Shown here one piece after another: positions 51,082-58,849 of a stretch of 64,000 nucleotides of DNA; position 1 is the stretch's first letter, and each line of letters opens with the position of its first letter. Position numbers and translations under genes: made by a program. The notes under the pieces were generated by a model. The model did not search any database, was not told the origin of the DNA, and saw only the letters and a program-made list of their open reading frames with translations. The stretch is from JAGWBD01 sp965220615 (lineage in GTDB: Bacteria; Chloroflexota; Anaerolineae; Aggregatilineales; Phototrophicaceae): the NCBI GenBank assembly GCA_965220615.1, contig CBDCQL010000002.1:992001-1056000 (forward strand), given 5' to 3'.

Positions 51082-51152
51082 TACAGCGCCTCTTCGGGAT
51101 CAGGCCAGGGCGCAAGGCCCTGACCTGATCATTAACTCTGCGTTTGCCTGTC

Positions 51153-52469
51153 TCAGCCGGCGTTCATTTCAGCGAGGTAGGCATCGACGTCGTCGCAGAC
51201 GCCGGGCAGGACCTCGGCCGGTACCGCTTCACCGGCCCAGATCTCGTTCATCACCGGGCGGACGTAGTTGCCGTTGATCTCACCCCATTCGGGGAAGTAG
51301 GCGACGCGGCCACCGGGCTTGGCATTGCGACCCTCAATGATAAAGGCCATGCGATTGTCTGGTGGATCCGCCGGATTCTCCTCGGAACCCAGGAAAGCCT
51401 CGGAGAGAGCAGTGGATTCAAGCGCCGGCAGGATCTCGCCGGAGGCGGTGTAGATGCCCTGGCCACCATCGGTGCTCTGCAGCCAGCTGAGGAAGGTCCA
51501 GGCGGATTCCTTGTCATCGCTGAGCGCGCTCATGGTCCAGGCGGCGCCACCGGCAGCTGCGGCGCGCTGGCCGTCAGCGGGAATCGGCACCGGTGCCACG
51601 TCGTAATTCATGCCGGCCGCGTTGAAGGCCGACACACGACTGGCGTTCTGGATGATCATGGCCACCTGGCCGCTCTGGAAGACCGCCGCGTCACCGCCGG
51701 CCTGGCCCAGGTTGGCGCTGCGCATGGCATAGTTGTTGTCCATCATGCCGGCGAAGAACTCCACCGCCTCAATGGATTCTGGCGAGTCAAGGATGCACTG
51801 TGTAGGGTTGCGCATGTCATCCAGCAGACCGCCGTTGTTCTGCAGCACGAAAAGCGCAAACTTGCCACCCTCCATGCCCAGGGCATAGCGGGACACGCGA
51901 CCGGTGCTTTCCACGACCGTCAACTGCTCGGCCGCGGCCAGCAGATCGTCCCAGGTCCACTCGTCCGTGGGATAGGCGACGCCGACCTCATCGAAGATCT
52001 CCTTGTTGTAGTACAGCACCTCAAGGCCGATATCGCGCGGGAAGCCCCAGATGCGGCGGGTGCCGTCCTCGTCGTAGGTCGTGCCGTATTCCAGCAGACC
52101 CGGCCAGAAATCGGAGATGTCGTAGTCGTGGGCCTCGATGTAGGGCGTCAGTTCCTCAAGGACGCCGCGAGCCGCATAGCGAATCGGCGGCGACAGGAAC
52201 AGCACGTCCGGAATCAGGGCGCCGTCGCCGGCAGCCCACAGGGTGTCCAGCGAGGTGAAGTAATCGGACCAGGGCTGATGCCAGATCTCGATCTCGATGT
52301 CGGGGTTGGCCTCCATGAAGGCTTCGGCCACGCTGGTGTGGGTGGCGGCTTCTTCCGGGCTTCCCCAGAAGCCCCAGGTAACAACGGCCTTGTCCTGCGC
52401 CGCTGCCAGGCTGCTGAACATTGCAAGCAGCACGACCACCATCAATACACGAATCACTTTGTGTTGCAC
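51153..52469 (-). CDS. Sugar ABC transporter substrate-binding protein (family 1)
   Basis: 438 residues starting at a GTG with GGAGGAGG upstream. Signal peptide VLMVVVLLAMFSSLAAA, no lipobox. The family 1 pattern is visible: VVTWGFWGSPEEAATHTSVAEAFMEANPDIEIEI, DVLFLSPPIRYAARGVLEEL, EVLYYNKEIFDEVGVAYPTDEWTWDDLL and GGAAWTMSALSDDKESAWTFLSWL. It binds an oligo- or monosaccharide for the MalFG-like permeases. The nearby glycosidase suggests a glycoside or disaccharide. Possible promoter at 52539-52512. Confidence 0.92.
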   Translation of the reverse strand: MQHKVIRVLMVVVLLAMFSSLAAAQDKAVVTWGFWGSPEEAATHTSVAEAFMEANPDIEIEIWHQPWSDYFTSLDTLWAAGDGALIPDVLFLSPPIRYAARGVLEELTPYIEAHDYDISDFWPGLLEYGTTYDEDGTRRIWGFPRDIGLEVLYYNKEIFDEVGVAYPTDEWTWDDLLAAAEQLTVVESTGRVSRYALGMEGGKFALFVLQNNGGLLDDMRNPTQCILDSPESIEAVEFFAGMMDNNYAMRSANLGQAGGDAAVFQSGQVAMIIQNASRVSAFNAAGMNYDVAPVPIPADGQRAAAAGGAAWTMSALSDDKESAWTFLSWLQSTDGGQGIYTASGEILPALESTALSEAFLGSEENPADPPDNRMAFIIEGRNAKPGGRVAYFPEWGEINGNYVRPVMNEIWAGEAVPAEVLPGVCDDVDAYLAEMNAG

Positions 52470-52511
52470 GATAAACCTCCTCCGGATTGCAGACGAAGCA
52501 ACGGTAAGGAA

Positions 52512-52539
52512 ATGGTAGCAAAGTTCTGACTATACGCAA
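52512..52539 (-). promoter_or_regulatory. Possible promoter for the sugar transporter genes
   Basis: TTGCGT (52539-52534), 16 bases, TACCAT (52517-52512) on the minus strand, about 43 bases before the GTG. The hexamers are moderate matches; the spacing is acceptable. Confidence 0.4.
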
Positions 52540-52551
52540 ACGCCTCCCAGA

Positions 52552-53892
52552 CTATTCAGAGTGGACCGGGCCGCCGCCGGGCCGCAGACCGAACTCGTTG
52601 TTTTCGGCTGCGACGGCAGCTGCGGGTTTGACACGACGGAGTTCATCGAAAATCGGAGTGACCTCCATTTGCAGGCAGCGTTCTGCATACAAAAAAAGGC
52701 TTGCCGACCATGCCTGGTCGTCATAGCCCATCGGGTTGCCACTTTCTCCGTGAAGCCACTCGTTGAAGCCCCAGTGAGGTTTGTCGGCAGCCTGTCTCAG
52801 AGACTCTGCCAGGGCATACAACAATCTTTCTGCTTCACCGAGCCATCCGTGGCTGACCAGGGCAGCGATGTGAAAGCCACCCACCATGGGCCAGATGCCT
52901 CCATTGTGATACTGGTAGGGCAGGTTCAGGTTGCGGCTGCGATAGTATTCGCGCCAGTCGCTTTCACCGGGGTACACCGGTGGATAGATGGCACGGGTCG
53001 GGTAAGGTTCCGCGATCCCGACCTGGTGCATGTAACGCAAGATGTGTTCGCTGCGGTGTCCGTCGGCGATGCCGGTGAGGATAGCCAGGGCGTTACCGAG
53101 GCTGTCACACCATGTGCCGTATTCGCGAAAAGCTACCCAGGGGAGGTAATAGGGTCTGCTGGATATGGTCCCGATGTTGTGATAAAGCATGAACCATTCA
53201 AGGCGGATGCTCTTGAGTTGCTCAAGATGTTCGGCAAAATGCTCCGCCACCCAGCACCGGTCAACCCACATCAAAAGGTTTAATCGTTCGTGGATATCGT
53301 TTGACGAAACGGCCGGACAGCGACCGGTCGCGCCTGTTACCGCGCGCATTTGTTCCCAGCCGAGCATGGCAGCGTAATAGAGTACGTTGTCATACAGGGT
53401 GTTGTACCGAACGGAAATCAGGTCCATCCAGTTGCCGGCTTCCGGCACTTCCAGCAGGCCGCATTCATTCATGTCCTGATATTCGAGCCACAGCATGGCC
53501 CGGTCGATCTGCGGCCAGTGTTCCTGCAGGAAATCCAGGTCACCGCTGACCTGGTAGACCATCCAGTGCCCAAGGATGAACCACAGGTTGGCATCCAGGG
53601 CACCGGCATTCTCGGTACTGATGTAACCGTTGTCAGGGTTGACGTTCAGGGGGACCAGGCCAAGACCGGACTGGAACTGACCGAGATTCTCCAGGCTGGC
53701 GCGCGTTGCGGACTGAAGTTGTGCGTCGCCGCTGACCAGCGCACCGACGGAGGTGATGACGCTGTCCCGCGCCCAGATCTGCGGGTATCCGGCAGCCGCC
53801 CCTGAAGCCCGAAAACCCTGATCGGTACTGCAGCGATGCAGGACCTCAAGGGCCTGTTCACGAGCCTCCCGCAGCAATCGTTCCTCGCCCAT
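52552..53892 (-). CDS. (Alpha/alpha)6-barrel glycoside hydrolase, GH100/debranching-enzyme-like
   Basis: 446 residues, cytoplasmic (no signal peptide). Repeated helical hairpins and the motifs GYPQIWARDSVITSVGALVSG (substrate-contacting aspartate region), STENAGALDANLWFILGHW, GNWMDLISVRYNTLYDNVLYY and PYQYHNGGIWPMVGGFHIAAL resemble the six-hairpin glycosidases of the invertase GH100, GH63 and amylo-alpha-1,6-glucosidase groups. I cannot decide between sucrose-like, glucosylglycerate-like or other substrates. It sits between the sugar-binding protein and the MalK-like ATPase, so it very likely cleaves the imported sugar. Confidence 0.75.
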   Translation of the reverse strand: MGEERLLREAREQALEVLHRCSTDQGFRASGAAAGYPQIWARDSVITSVGALVSGDAQLQSATRASLENLGQFQSGLGLVPLNVNPDNGYISTENAGALDANLWFILGHWMVYQVSGDLDFLQEHWPQIDRAMLWLEYQDMNECGLLEVPEAGNWMDLISVRYNTLYDNVLYYAAMLGWEQMRAVTGATGRCPAVSSNDIHERLNLLMWVDRCWVAEHFAEHLEQLKSIRLEWFMLYHNIGTISSRPYYLPWVAFREYGTWCDSLGNALAILTGIADGHRSEHILRYMHQVGIAEPYPTRAIYPPVYPGESDWREYYRSRNLNLPYQYHNGGIWPMVGGFHIAALVSHGWLGEAERLLYALAESLRQAADKPHWGFNEWLHGESGNPMGYDDQAWSASLFLYAERCLQMEVTPIFDELRRVKPAAAVAAENNEFGLRPGGGPVHSE

Positions 53893-53958
53893 GGAGTTCC
53901 AGCCGTTGTCTCCCTGTCAAGTGTACCCTGTTGGAGCCAAATGCAAAAAACATCCCGC

Positions 53959-55014
53959 TCAGGAAACTGTCACTCCCTCGTGCGTGAAGGTAGTCGCCTG
54001 CATGCGTAAACGAGTGTGACGATTGAACCAGTGCAGGTCATCCAATGGAACTGAGAATTCGACCGTTTCGTTTTCATGCGGGCGAACCTTGTGGGCTGCG
54101 TGCAGGGTCGCCACAACTTCTGCTTCGCCGCGCAATTCGCTCACCCTGCCATAGACCCGGCGATGATCGCCCAGATACTCAACCCGTTGCACGTGTACCG
54201 GGATGACCAGCGTGTTTTCGTCATTTGAAATACCCATGGCAGGGACAAAGTCCTCCGGCCGGAAACCGATAATGCAGTTGTCCATTTCAATAAGGTTCAT
54301 GGGCGGGGAGCCGAGGAAAGTGGCGACAAAGGTGTCTGCCGGACGCTGGTACAACTCCTGGGATGTCCCGATTTGACGCAGGCGGCCCTCCGACATGACG
54401 GCAATGCGGTCTCCCAGACTTAACGCGTCCTGCTGGTCGTGGGTCACCAGCAGGGTGGTAACGCCCAGGCGCCGCTGGTATCGCCTGAGCTCCGCCCGCG
54501 CGATGCGACGCAATCCGGCGTCCAGGCTTGACAGAGGTTCGTCGAAGAGGAAGACGCTCGGCTGGCGCACAATGGCACGCGCCAGCGCGACTCGCTGGCG
54601 TTCACCGCCAGAGAGCTGGGCGGGGTATCGTTCCAGTCGGCCAACAATGTCCAGCTGGCTGGCGGCCAGTTCGACCCGTGATGTGATCTCGTCTTTGGGC
54701 AGCCCTTCGTTCTGCAGGGGGAAGGCAATGTTCCTGCGCACGCTCATGTGCGGGTATAGGGCATAGCTCTGGAAGACCATGGCCACGCGACGCTTGTCAG
54801 GTGCAACGCCGTTCATGTTGTCATCGCCGATTTGTACCCAGCCCTCATCCGGCGAGTCCAGACCGGCAATCAGACGCAGCAGGGTGGTCTTCCCGCAGCC
54901 TGAAGGTCCCACCAGCACCAGGAGCTCACCATCCCGGGCACGGAGATCGATTTCGTCGAGGGCCACGACGTCACCATAAAGCTTTCGGAGGCCAATAGCC
55001 TCCACCTGCGCCAT
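53959..55014 (-). CDS. Sugar ABC transporter ATPase, MalK/UgpC family
   Basis: 351 residues from the ATG at 55014 (GGAG 9 bases upstream). Walker A GPSGCGKTTLLRLIAGL, Q-loop MVFQSYALYPHMSV, signature LSGGERQRVALARAIVRQP, Walker B VFLFDEPLSSLDA, H-loop LLVTHDQQDALSLGD, and a C-terminal TOBE/MalK regulatory domain (IIGFRPEDF onward). It heads the minus-strand sugar operon and diverges from the creatininase gene. The longer frame to 55065 has no ribosome binding site and would overlap the inverted repeat. Confidence 0.93.
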   Translation of the reverse strand: MAQVEAIGLRKLYGDVVALDEIDLRARDGELLVLVGPSGCGKTTLLRLIAGLDSPDEGWVQIGDDNMNGVAPDKRRVAMVFQSYALYPHMSVRRNIAFPLQNEGLPKDEITSRVELAASQLDIVGRLERYPAQLSGGERQRVALARAIVRQPSVFLFDEPLSSLDAGLRRIARAELRRYQRRLGVTTLLVTHDQQDALSLGDRIAVMSEGRLRQIGTSQELYQRPADTFVATFLGSPPMNLIEMDNCIIGFRPEDFVPAMGISNDENTLVIPVHVQRVEYLGDHRRVYGRVSELRGEAEVVATLHAAHKVRPHENETVEFSVPLDDLHWFNRHTRLRMQATTFTHEGVTVS

Positions 55015-55036
55015 AGCGTTTCTCCGTATGATCCTG

Positions 55037-55067
55037 CCTTGCCGACCCGGTGCCCATGCCGGCAAGG
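55037..55067. repeat. 8-bp inverted repeat in the divergent sugar/creatininase region
   Basis: CCTTGCCG (55037-55044) and CGGCAAGG (55060-55067) are exact complements separated by 15 bases, within the 191-base space between the MalK-type gene and the creatininase gene. It could be an operator shared by both directions or a hairpin in the MalK leader. The rest of the spacer shows only AT-rich TATATT-like boxes without clear partners. Confidence 0.35.
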
Positions 55068-55205
55068 TACTGCGATTCCGAACTGGATTGCCTGAGTATG
55101 CTATATTCCACCCTGCTTTGCCACGCGGCCCTGCATTCGAAACTGACAGACGGTGAACGGACAGGCCGCCAGAGGCCGAAAACGAGCGGTATCCAGGAGG
55201 GGTTC

Positions 55206-55922
55206 GTGCGCATCGCTGACATGCATTGGCGCCAGGTGGAAGACTGGCTGCAGCGGGATGACCGATGTGTGTTGCCGCTGGGCAGCACGGAACAGCACGC
55301 CGGCCTAAGCCTCTGCGTCGACAACATCCTGGCAGAACGCGTGGCCCTCGAGGCGGCCGGGCCTACGGGCGTTCCGGTTTTCCCGCCGGTAAATTACGGG
55401 CTGACCGCTTACTTCATGGCCTATCCCGGCACAATCACCCTGCAACCGGACACCTACGCGGCCTTGCTTGGCGACATTCTGGACAGCCTGGCCAGCCATG
55501 GTTTTCGTAGAATTCTGATCGTCAATGGACACGGCGGCAATGCTGTTGCCAGCGAACAGGTCCGGGCAAGGGCGCGGGATGACCATCGTTTGCAGGTAAT
55601 TTGGCATAACTGGTGGAACGCGCCGGCTACCTCGGCCGCATGCCAGGCACTGGACCCTGAAGGCGCGCACGCCTCATGGTCGGAGAACTTCCCGTGGACC
55701 CGTCTTGAGGGCGTGCTGCAACCGTCCGGCAGCAAACCTGTGGCGGACATGAGCACTGTGGACACCATGACACCGGCGCAGGTCCGCGAGACTCTTGGAG
55801 ACGGGAATATGGGTGGTGTCTACCAGAAACCGGACGACGACATGCTGGAAATCTGGCGAGTGGCCGTCCAGGAAACTCGCAAACTGCTTGAAAATGGATG
55901 GGAAGACCATGCGCAGCTTTGA
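55206..55922 (+). CDS. Creatininase-family amidohydrolase
   Basis: 238 residues from a GTG at 55206, chosen because AGGAGGGG lies 3 bases upstream. The family signatures are the metal-binding LPLGSTEQHAGLSLCVDN (Glu and His) and ILIVNGHGGNAVASEQVRA, with GDILDSLASHGFRRI between. The family includes creatinine amidohydrolase, 2-amino-5-formylamino-6-ribosylaminopyrimidinone hydrolase and MftE-like peptidases, so the substrate is open. It overlaps the following DapA-family gene by 14 bases, and diverges from the sugar transporter operon, which suggests catabolism of a nitrogen-containing sugar or related compound. Confidence 0.82.
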   Translation: MRIADMHWRQVEDWLQRDDRCVLPLGSTEQHAGLSLCVDNILAERVALEAAGPTGVPVFPPVNYGLTAYFMAYPGTITLQPDTYAALLGDILDSLASHGFRRILIVNGHGGNAVASEQVRARARDDHRLQVIWHNWWNAPATSAACQALDPEGAHASWSENFPWTRLEGVLQPSGSKPVADMSTVDTMTPAQVRETLGDGNMGGVYQKPDDDMLEIWRVAVQETRKLLENGWEDHAQL

Positions 55923-56799
55923 AGGTATCTGGCCGGCCCTGGTTACGCCCGCTGATGATGACGGCGCAATCAACGAAAATTGTCTGCATGAGTTGATTGA
56001 CCATCTCGTTGGCAAGGGGGTCGATGGTCTTTACGTAGGTGGATCCACGGGAGAGGGTATGTCCCAGTCCGTCGGCCAACGCATGAAATTGGCCCGGCTG
56101 ACAATGAAGGCGGTCCAGGATCGAGTGCCAGTCATCGTTCACGTGGGAGCTGTCGCGCAACCGGACGCCCTGCACCTGGCCCGCCACGCCGCAGAGCTTG
56201 GTGTGGCCGGGATCAGCAGCATCCTTCCTCCCGACTACGACAGCGAGGAGAGCCTGTGGCGCTACTATGCCGGGATTGCCGCAGCAGCCCCGGCTACACC
56301 GTTGCTGGCGTACATTTTGAACGACGATCGCGGCACACAACACCTGATGAAGCGTTTGCAGTGTTTGCCCCAGGTGGTCGGCGCCAAGTACACCGGCCCG
56401 GACTTGTACGAATTTCAGCACATGGTCGAACTCGGTGAGGGACGCGAATGGTCCATGTTCACCGGAATGGACGAAATGTGCGTGTACGGCGTCCTGGCCG
56501 GAGCCGCCGGCAATATAGGCTCAACGCTCAATTTCATGCCGGGCGTCTATCGGGAAATCCGGCGACTGGTCGCGGCGGGCGATGCTGCCGGCGCCACAGG
56601 CCTTCAGGAACGGGCCAACTCGGTCACAACCATATTGCATCGCTACGGTTACATGGGCGCGCAGGTTGTGGCGCTTGACCTGCTTGGTTTCAGCGTGGGC
56701 GGGCCGCGCCTGCCGCATTTGCCGCTGGATGACGACTCGTCCAGTTTGTTGCGCGTTGAATTGCAATACAGCGAATTCTTTCAGCTTTGCGCGCTCTAG
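55909..56799 (+). CDS. Dihydrodipicolinate synthase/N-acetylneuraminate lyase family aldolase
   Basis: 296 residues, class I pyruvate-type aldolase fold. GLYVGGSTGEGMSQSVGQRM carries the substrate-carboxylate loop, VPVIVHVGAVAQPDALHLARHA the next strands, and VVGAKYTGPDLYEF the Schiff-base lysine. The usual tyrosine loop YNIP-like segment is replaced by AYILNDDRG, so the substrate pocket differs from DapA. The ATG at 55909 overlaps the creatininase gene, with GGATGGGAAG as ribosome binding site. A lysine-pathway DapA is unlikely in this context; a sugar-acid or sialic-acid-like aldolase is more plausible. Confidence 0.8.
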   Translation: MRSFEGIWPALVTPADDDGAINENCLHELIDHLVGKGVDGLYVGGSTGEGMSQSVGQRMKLARLTMKAVQDRVPVIVHVGAVAQPDALHLARHAAELGVAGISSILPPDYDSEESLWRYYAGIAAAAPATPLLAYILNDDRGTQHLMKRLQCLPQVVGAKYTGPDLYEFQHMVELGEGREWSMFTGMDEMCVYGVLAGAAGNIGSTLNFMPGVYREIRRLVAAGDAAGATGLQERANSVTTILHRYGYMGAQVVALDLLGFSVGGPRLPHLPLDDDSSSLLRVELQYSEFFQLCAL

Positions 56800-56825
56800 G
56801 ACCTCATCCCGCTTTTCCCGAAACA

Positions 56826-56834
56826 TGATACAAT
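56826..56834 (+). promoter_or_regulatory. Extended -10 promoter for the TetR-men genes
   Basis: TG-A-TACAAT (56826-56834) is a good extended -10 motif; the -35 region is poor, as often with extended -10 promoters. The predicted start is near 56841, just before the TetR-type operator. Confidence 0.5.
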
Positions 56835-56842
56835 AGGTACAG

Positions 56843-56856
56843 ACTGACCGGTCGGT
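56843..56856. promoter_or_regulatory. TetR-type operator
   Basis: ACTGACCGGTCGGT: a GACCGGTC core extended by AC...GT, symmetric except for one base pair. GACCGGTC-type palindromes are common operators of TetR/AcrR repressors. It lies at about +3 to +16 of the predicted transcript, so binding would block transcription of the regulator and the men genes behind it. Confidence 0.6.
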
Positions 56857-56871
56857 TTGCGAAGGTTGCCT

Positions 56872-57483
56872 GTGTCACCGGATAAAGCAGGGCGAGACCC
56901 CGACGGTACACGGGGGCGGATTCTGGATGCCGCTCTCGAGACCTTTTCCAGCAAGGGTTACCACAGCACCCGCATGGATGAAATCGTCGCCGGTTCCGGG
57001 ACGTCCAAGGGCGCCATCTATTTTCACTTTCCCAACAAGGAGCGGCTCTTCCTCGCGCTGGTCGACCAGTTTGCCGACTTGCTCGAGCGTCGCGTCAGCG
57101 TCGCCATCGACGATGAAGATGTCGGTATGCGCAAGGTCCAGGCCGGTTTGCATGCCTGTCTGGACACCTTTGGCAAATACCGACGCCCGGCCAAGCTCCT
57201 GCTGGTCCAGGCCGTAGGCCTGGGCAGTAGTTTCGAAATGAAACGGATGGAAGTGAATGACCGTTTCATCGCCCTGATCCGCGGCTGGCTGGATGAAGCG
57301 ATCGAAGTGGGGGACATTGCGCCTGTTGACAGCGACGTGGTGGCCTGCGCCTGGATGGGAGCCATCTACGGCGTGATCATTCGCTGGGTTTACACCGGAG
57401 AGCCGGAGCCGGACCGCATCCTTTCCGCACTCTTGCCCGTGTTGCTCAAGAGCGTTGGCTATGTTGCGCCAACGGACGGCTGA
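56872..57483 (+). CDS. TetR/AcrR-family transcriptional regulator
   Basis: 203 residues from a GTG at 56872 with GAAGG 6 bases before it; a TTG at 56857 is the other option. The N-terminal helix-turn-helix is clear (GRILDAALETFSSKGYHSTRMDEIVAGSGTSKGAIYFHF within PNKERLFLALVDQ). The C-terminal ligand domain has no recognised specificity. An operator-like palindrome precedes the gene, pointing to autorepression. Its stop lies within the menF reading frame (23-base overlap), so the regulator and menaquinone genes form one transcript. Confidence 0.88.
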   Translation: MSPDKAGRDPDGTRGRILDAALETFSSKGYHSTRMDEIVAGSGTSKGAIYFHFPNKERLFLALVDQFADLLERRVSVAIDDEDVGMRKVQAGLHACLDTFGKYRRPAKLLLVQAVGLGSSFEMKRMEVNDRFIALIRGWLDEAIEVGDIAPVDSDVVACAWMGAIYGVIIRWVYTGEPEPDRILSALLPVLLKSVGYVAPTDG

Positions 57484-58849
57484 GTGGACCGGCGCCCGGG
57501 TCACGACGGGCCGCATTCTCAGTGTGAACCTGCCCTGTCCTGACGTCGATCTGCGCGCCTTTTTGAATTTCTCACGGGGCGCACCGCGATTTGCGCTGGA
57601 ACAACCTTGTGGTGGGTCAGCCCAGGCGGGTGCCGGCATCACGGCAGAGCTCGTCGCCTGGGGTGACCGTTTCAACAGTATTGAAGGCCAGGCCCGCGCA
57701 CTGTTTGAGAGCGCGCTGATTGACGGCGAAGGGCCCGCCGGGTGCCACCCGAGGCTGTTTGGAGGTTTCGCCTTTCAGGACGATTTTCTGCCGGACAACA
57801 CCTGGACCATCTGGTCGCCAGCCTGGTTTGTTTTACCTCATTACCAGTTCACCTTGATTGATGGTGATTCGTGGTTATCCCTGAATGTGCAGGTCCCGGC
57901 TGACGAAAATGTCAACGAGACCTTGTGGGACTTGCGACGTGCCTTGTGGGACCGTTGCCACGCGTTGCAAATTGTTGCCCGGCAACTGAATGGGCGCCGG
58001 CAGGAGCGTTTGCAGACGCTTGAGTACCCCATGACGCGCTCAACCTGGGACGACATGATCTCGACTGCCAACAGCCGAATCGGGGCAGGCGAATTGCAAA
58101 AGGTTGTGCTGTCACGAGTCGCAGAGGCGCGTTTCGACCGTGCTCCAGATACCGGGCTCGCGCTGGAACAGTTGCGACGAAGCTACGGTAACTGCTGGCG
58201 TTTTCTCCTCGAACCACGCGCGGGACATGCCTTTTTTGGTGCGACGCCGGAGTTGCTGGCCGACGTGCAGGGCAGGCAGATGAAGAGCATGGCGCTTGCC
58301 GGTTCCTCCGCCCGTGGCGTCAGCCGGGACGCGGATGAGGCCCTGGCCCGGCAAATGATGGCCGACAGCAAGGAGCGTCACGAACATTCGCTGGTCGCAA
58401 AGACCATGCGCAGTCGCCTGTCCACCATGGGGGAAACTGAAGCGCCGGATGTTCCAGAGGTACTGAAACTGGCGAACATCCAACACTTGCTCACTCCTCT
58501 GGACTGTCGCCTGCACAGGTCTGGCCTTACACTCTCCCTCGTCAAACTGCTGCATCCCTCTCCGGCCCTGGGAGGGACTCCCCGGCAGCCAGCCCTCCAA
58601 CTCATCAGTGAACTGGAACCCGTGCCGCGTGGCTGGTACGCCGGGCCGGTCGGCTGCCTGGACATGCAACTGGACGGCACGTTTGTGGTGGCCATTCGCT
58701 CAGCTATCTGCCAGGAGCGACGAATGTGGCTCTATGCCGGTGTCGGCATCGTGGCAGGGAGCGTCGCGCAGCGGGAATGGGAGGAATCCGAACTGAAGTT
58801 TCGGCCAGTGCTGGCCGCCATGGAAATGCAGGAGGAGCAACCTGAGTAA
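57461..58849 (+). CDS. menF: Isochorismate synthase (menaquinone type)
   Basis: Converts chorismate to isochorismate, the entry to menaquinone synthesis. 462 residues, chorismate-binding fold in the C-terminal half: LQKVVLSRVAEARF, FFGATPELLADVQG, MALAGSSARGVSRD, DSKERHEHSLVAKTM, IQHLLTPLDCRL, ISELEPVPRGWYAGPVG and LYAGVGIVAGSVAQREWEE. The start is the first ATG inside the end of the TetR gene; the exact start is uncertain. It ends in a GGAGGAG ribosome binding site used for menD, which overlaps by 8 bases if CTG is the menD start. Confidence 0.92.
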   Translation: MLRQRTAEWTGARVTTGRILSVNLPCPDVDLRAFLNFSRGAPRFALEQPCGGSAQAGAGITAELVAWGDRFNSIEGQARALFESALIDGEGPAGCHPRLFGGFAFQDDFLPDNTWTIWSPAWFVLPHYQFTLIDGDSWLSLNVQVPADENVNETLWDLRRALWDRCHALQIVARQLNGRRQERLQTLEYPMTRSTWDDMISTANSRIGAGELQKVVLSRVAEARFDRAPDTGLALEQLRRSYGNCWRFLLEPRAGHAFFGATPELLADVQGRQMKSMALAGSSARGVSRDADEALARQMMADSKERHEHSLVAKTMRSRLSTMGETEAPDVPEVLKLANIQHLLTPLDCRLHRSGLTLSLVKLLHPSPALGGTPRQPALQLISELEPVPRGWYAGPVGCLDMQLDGTFVVAIRSAICQERRMWLYAGVGIVAGSVAQREWEESELKFRPVLAAMEMQEEQPE

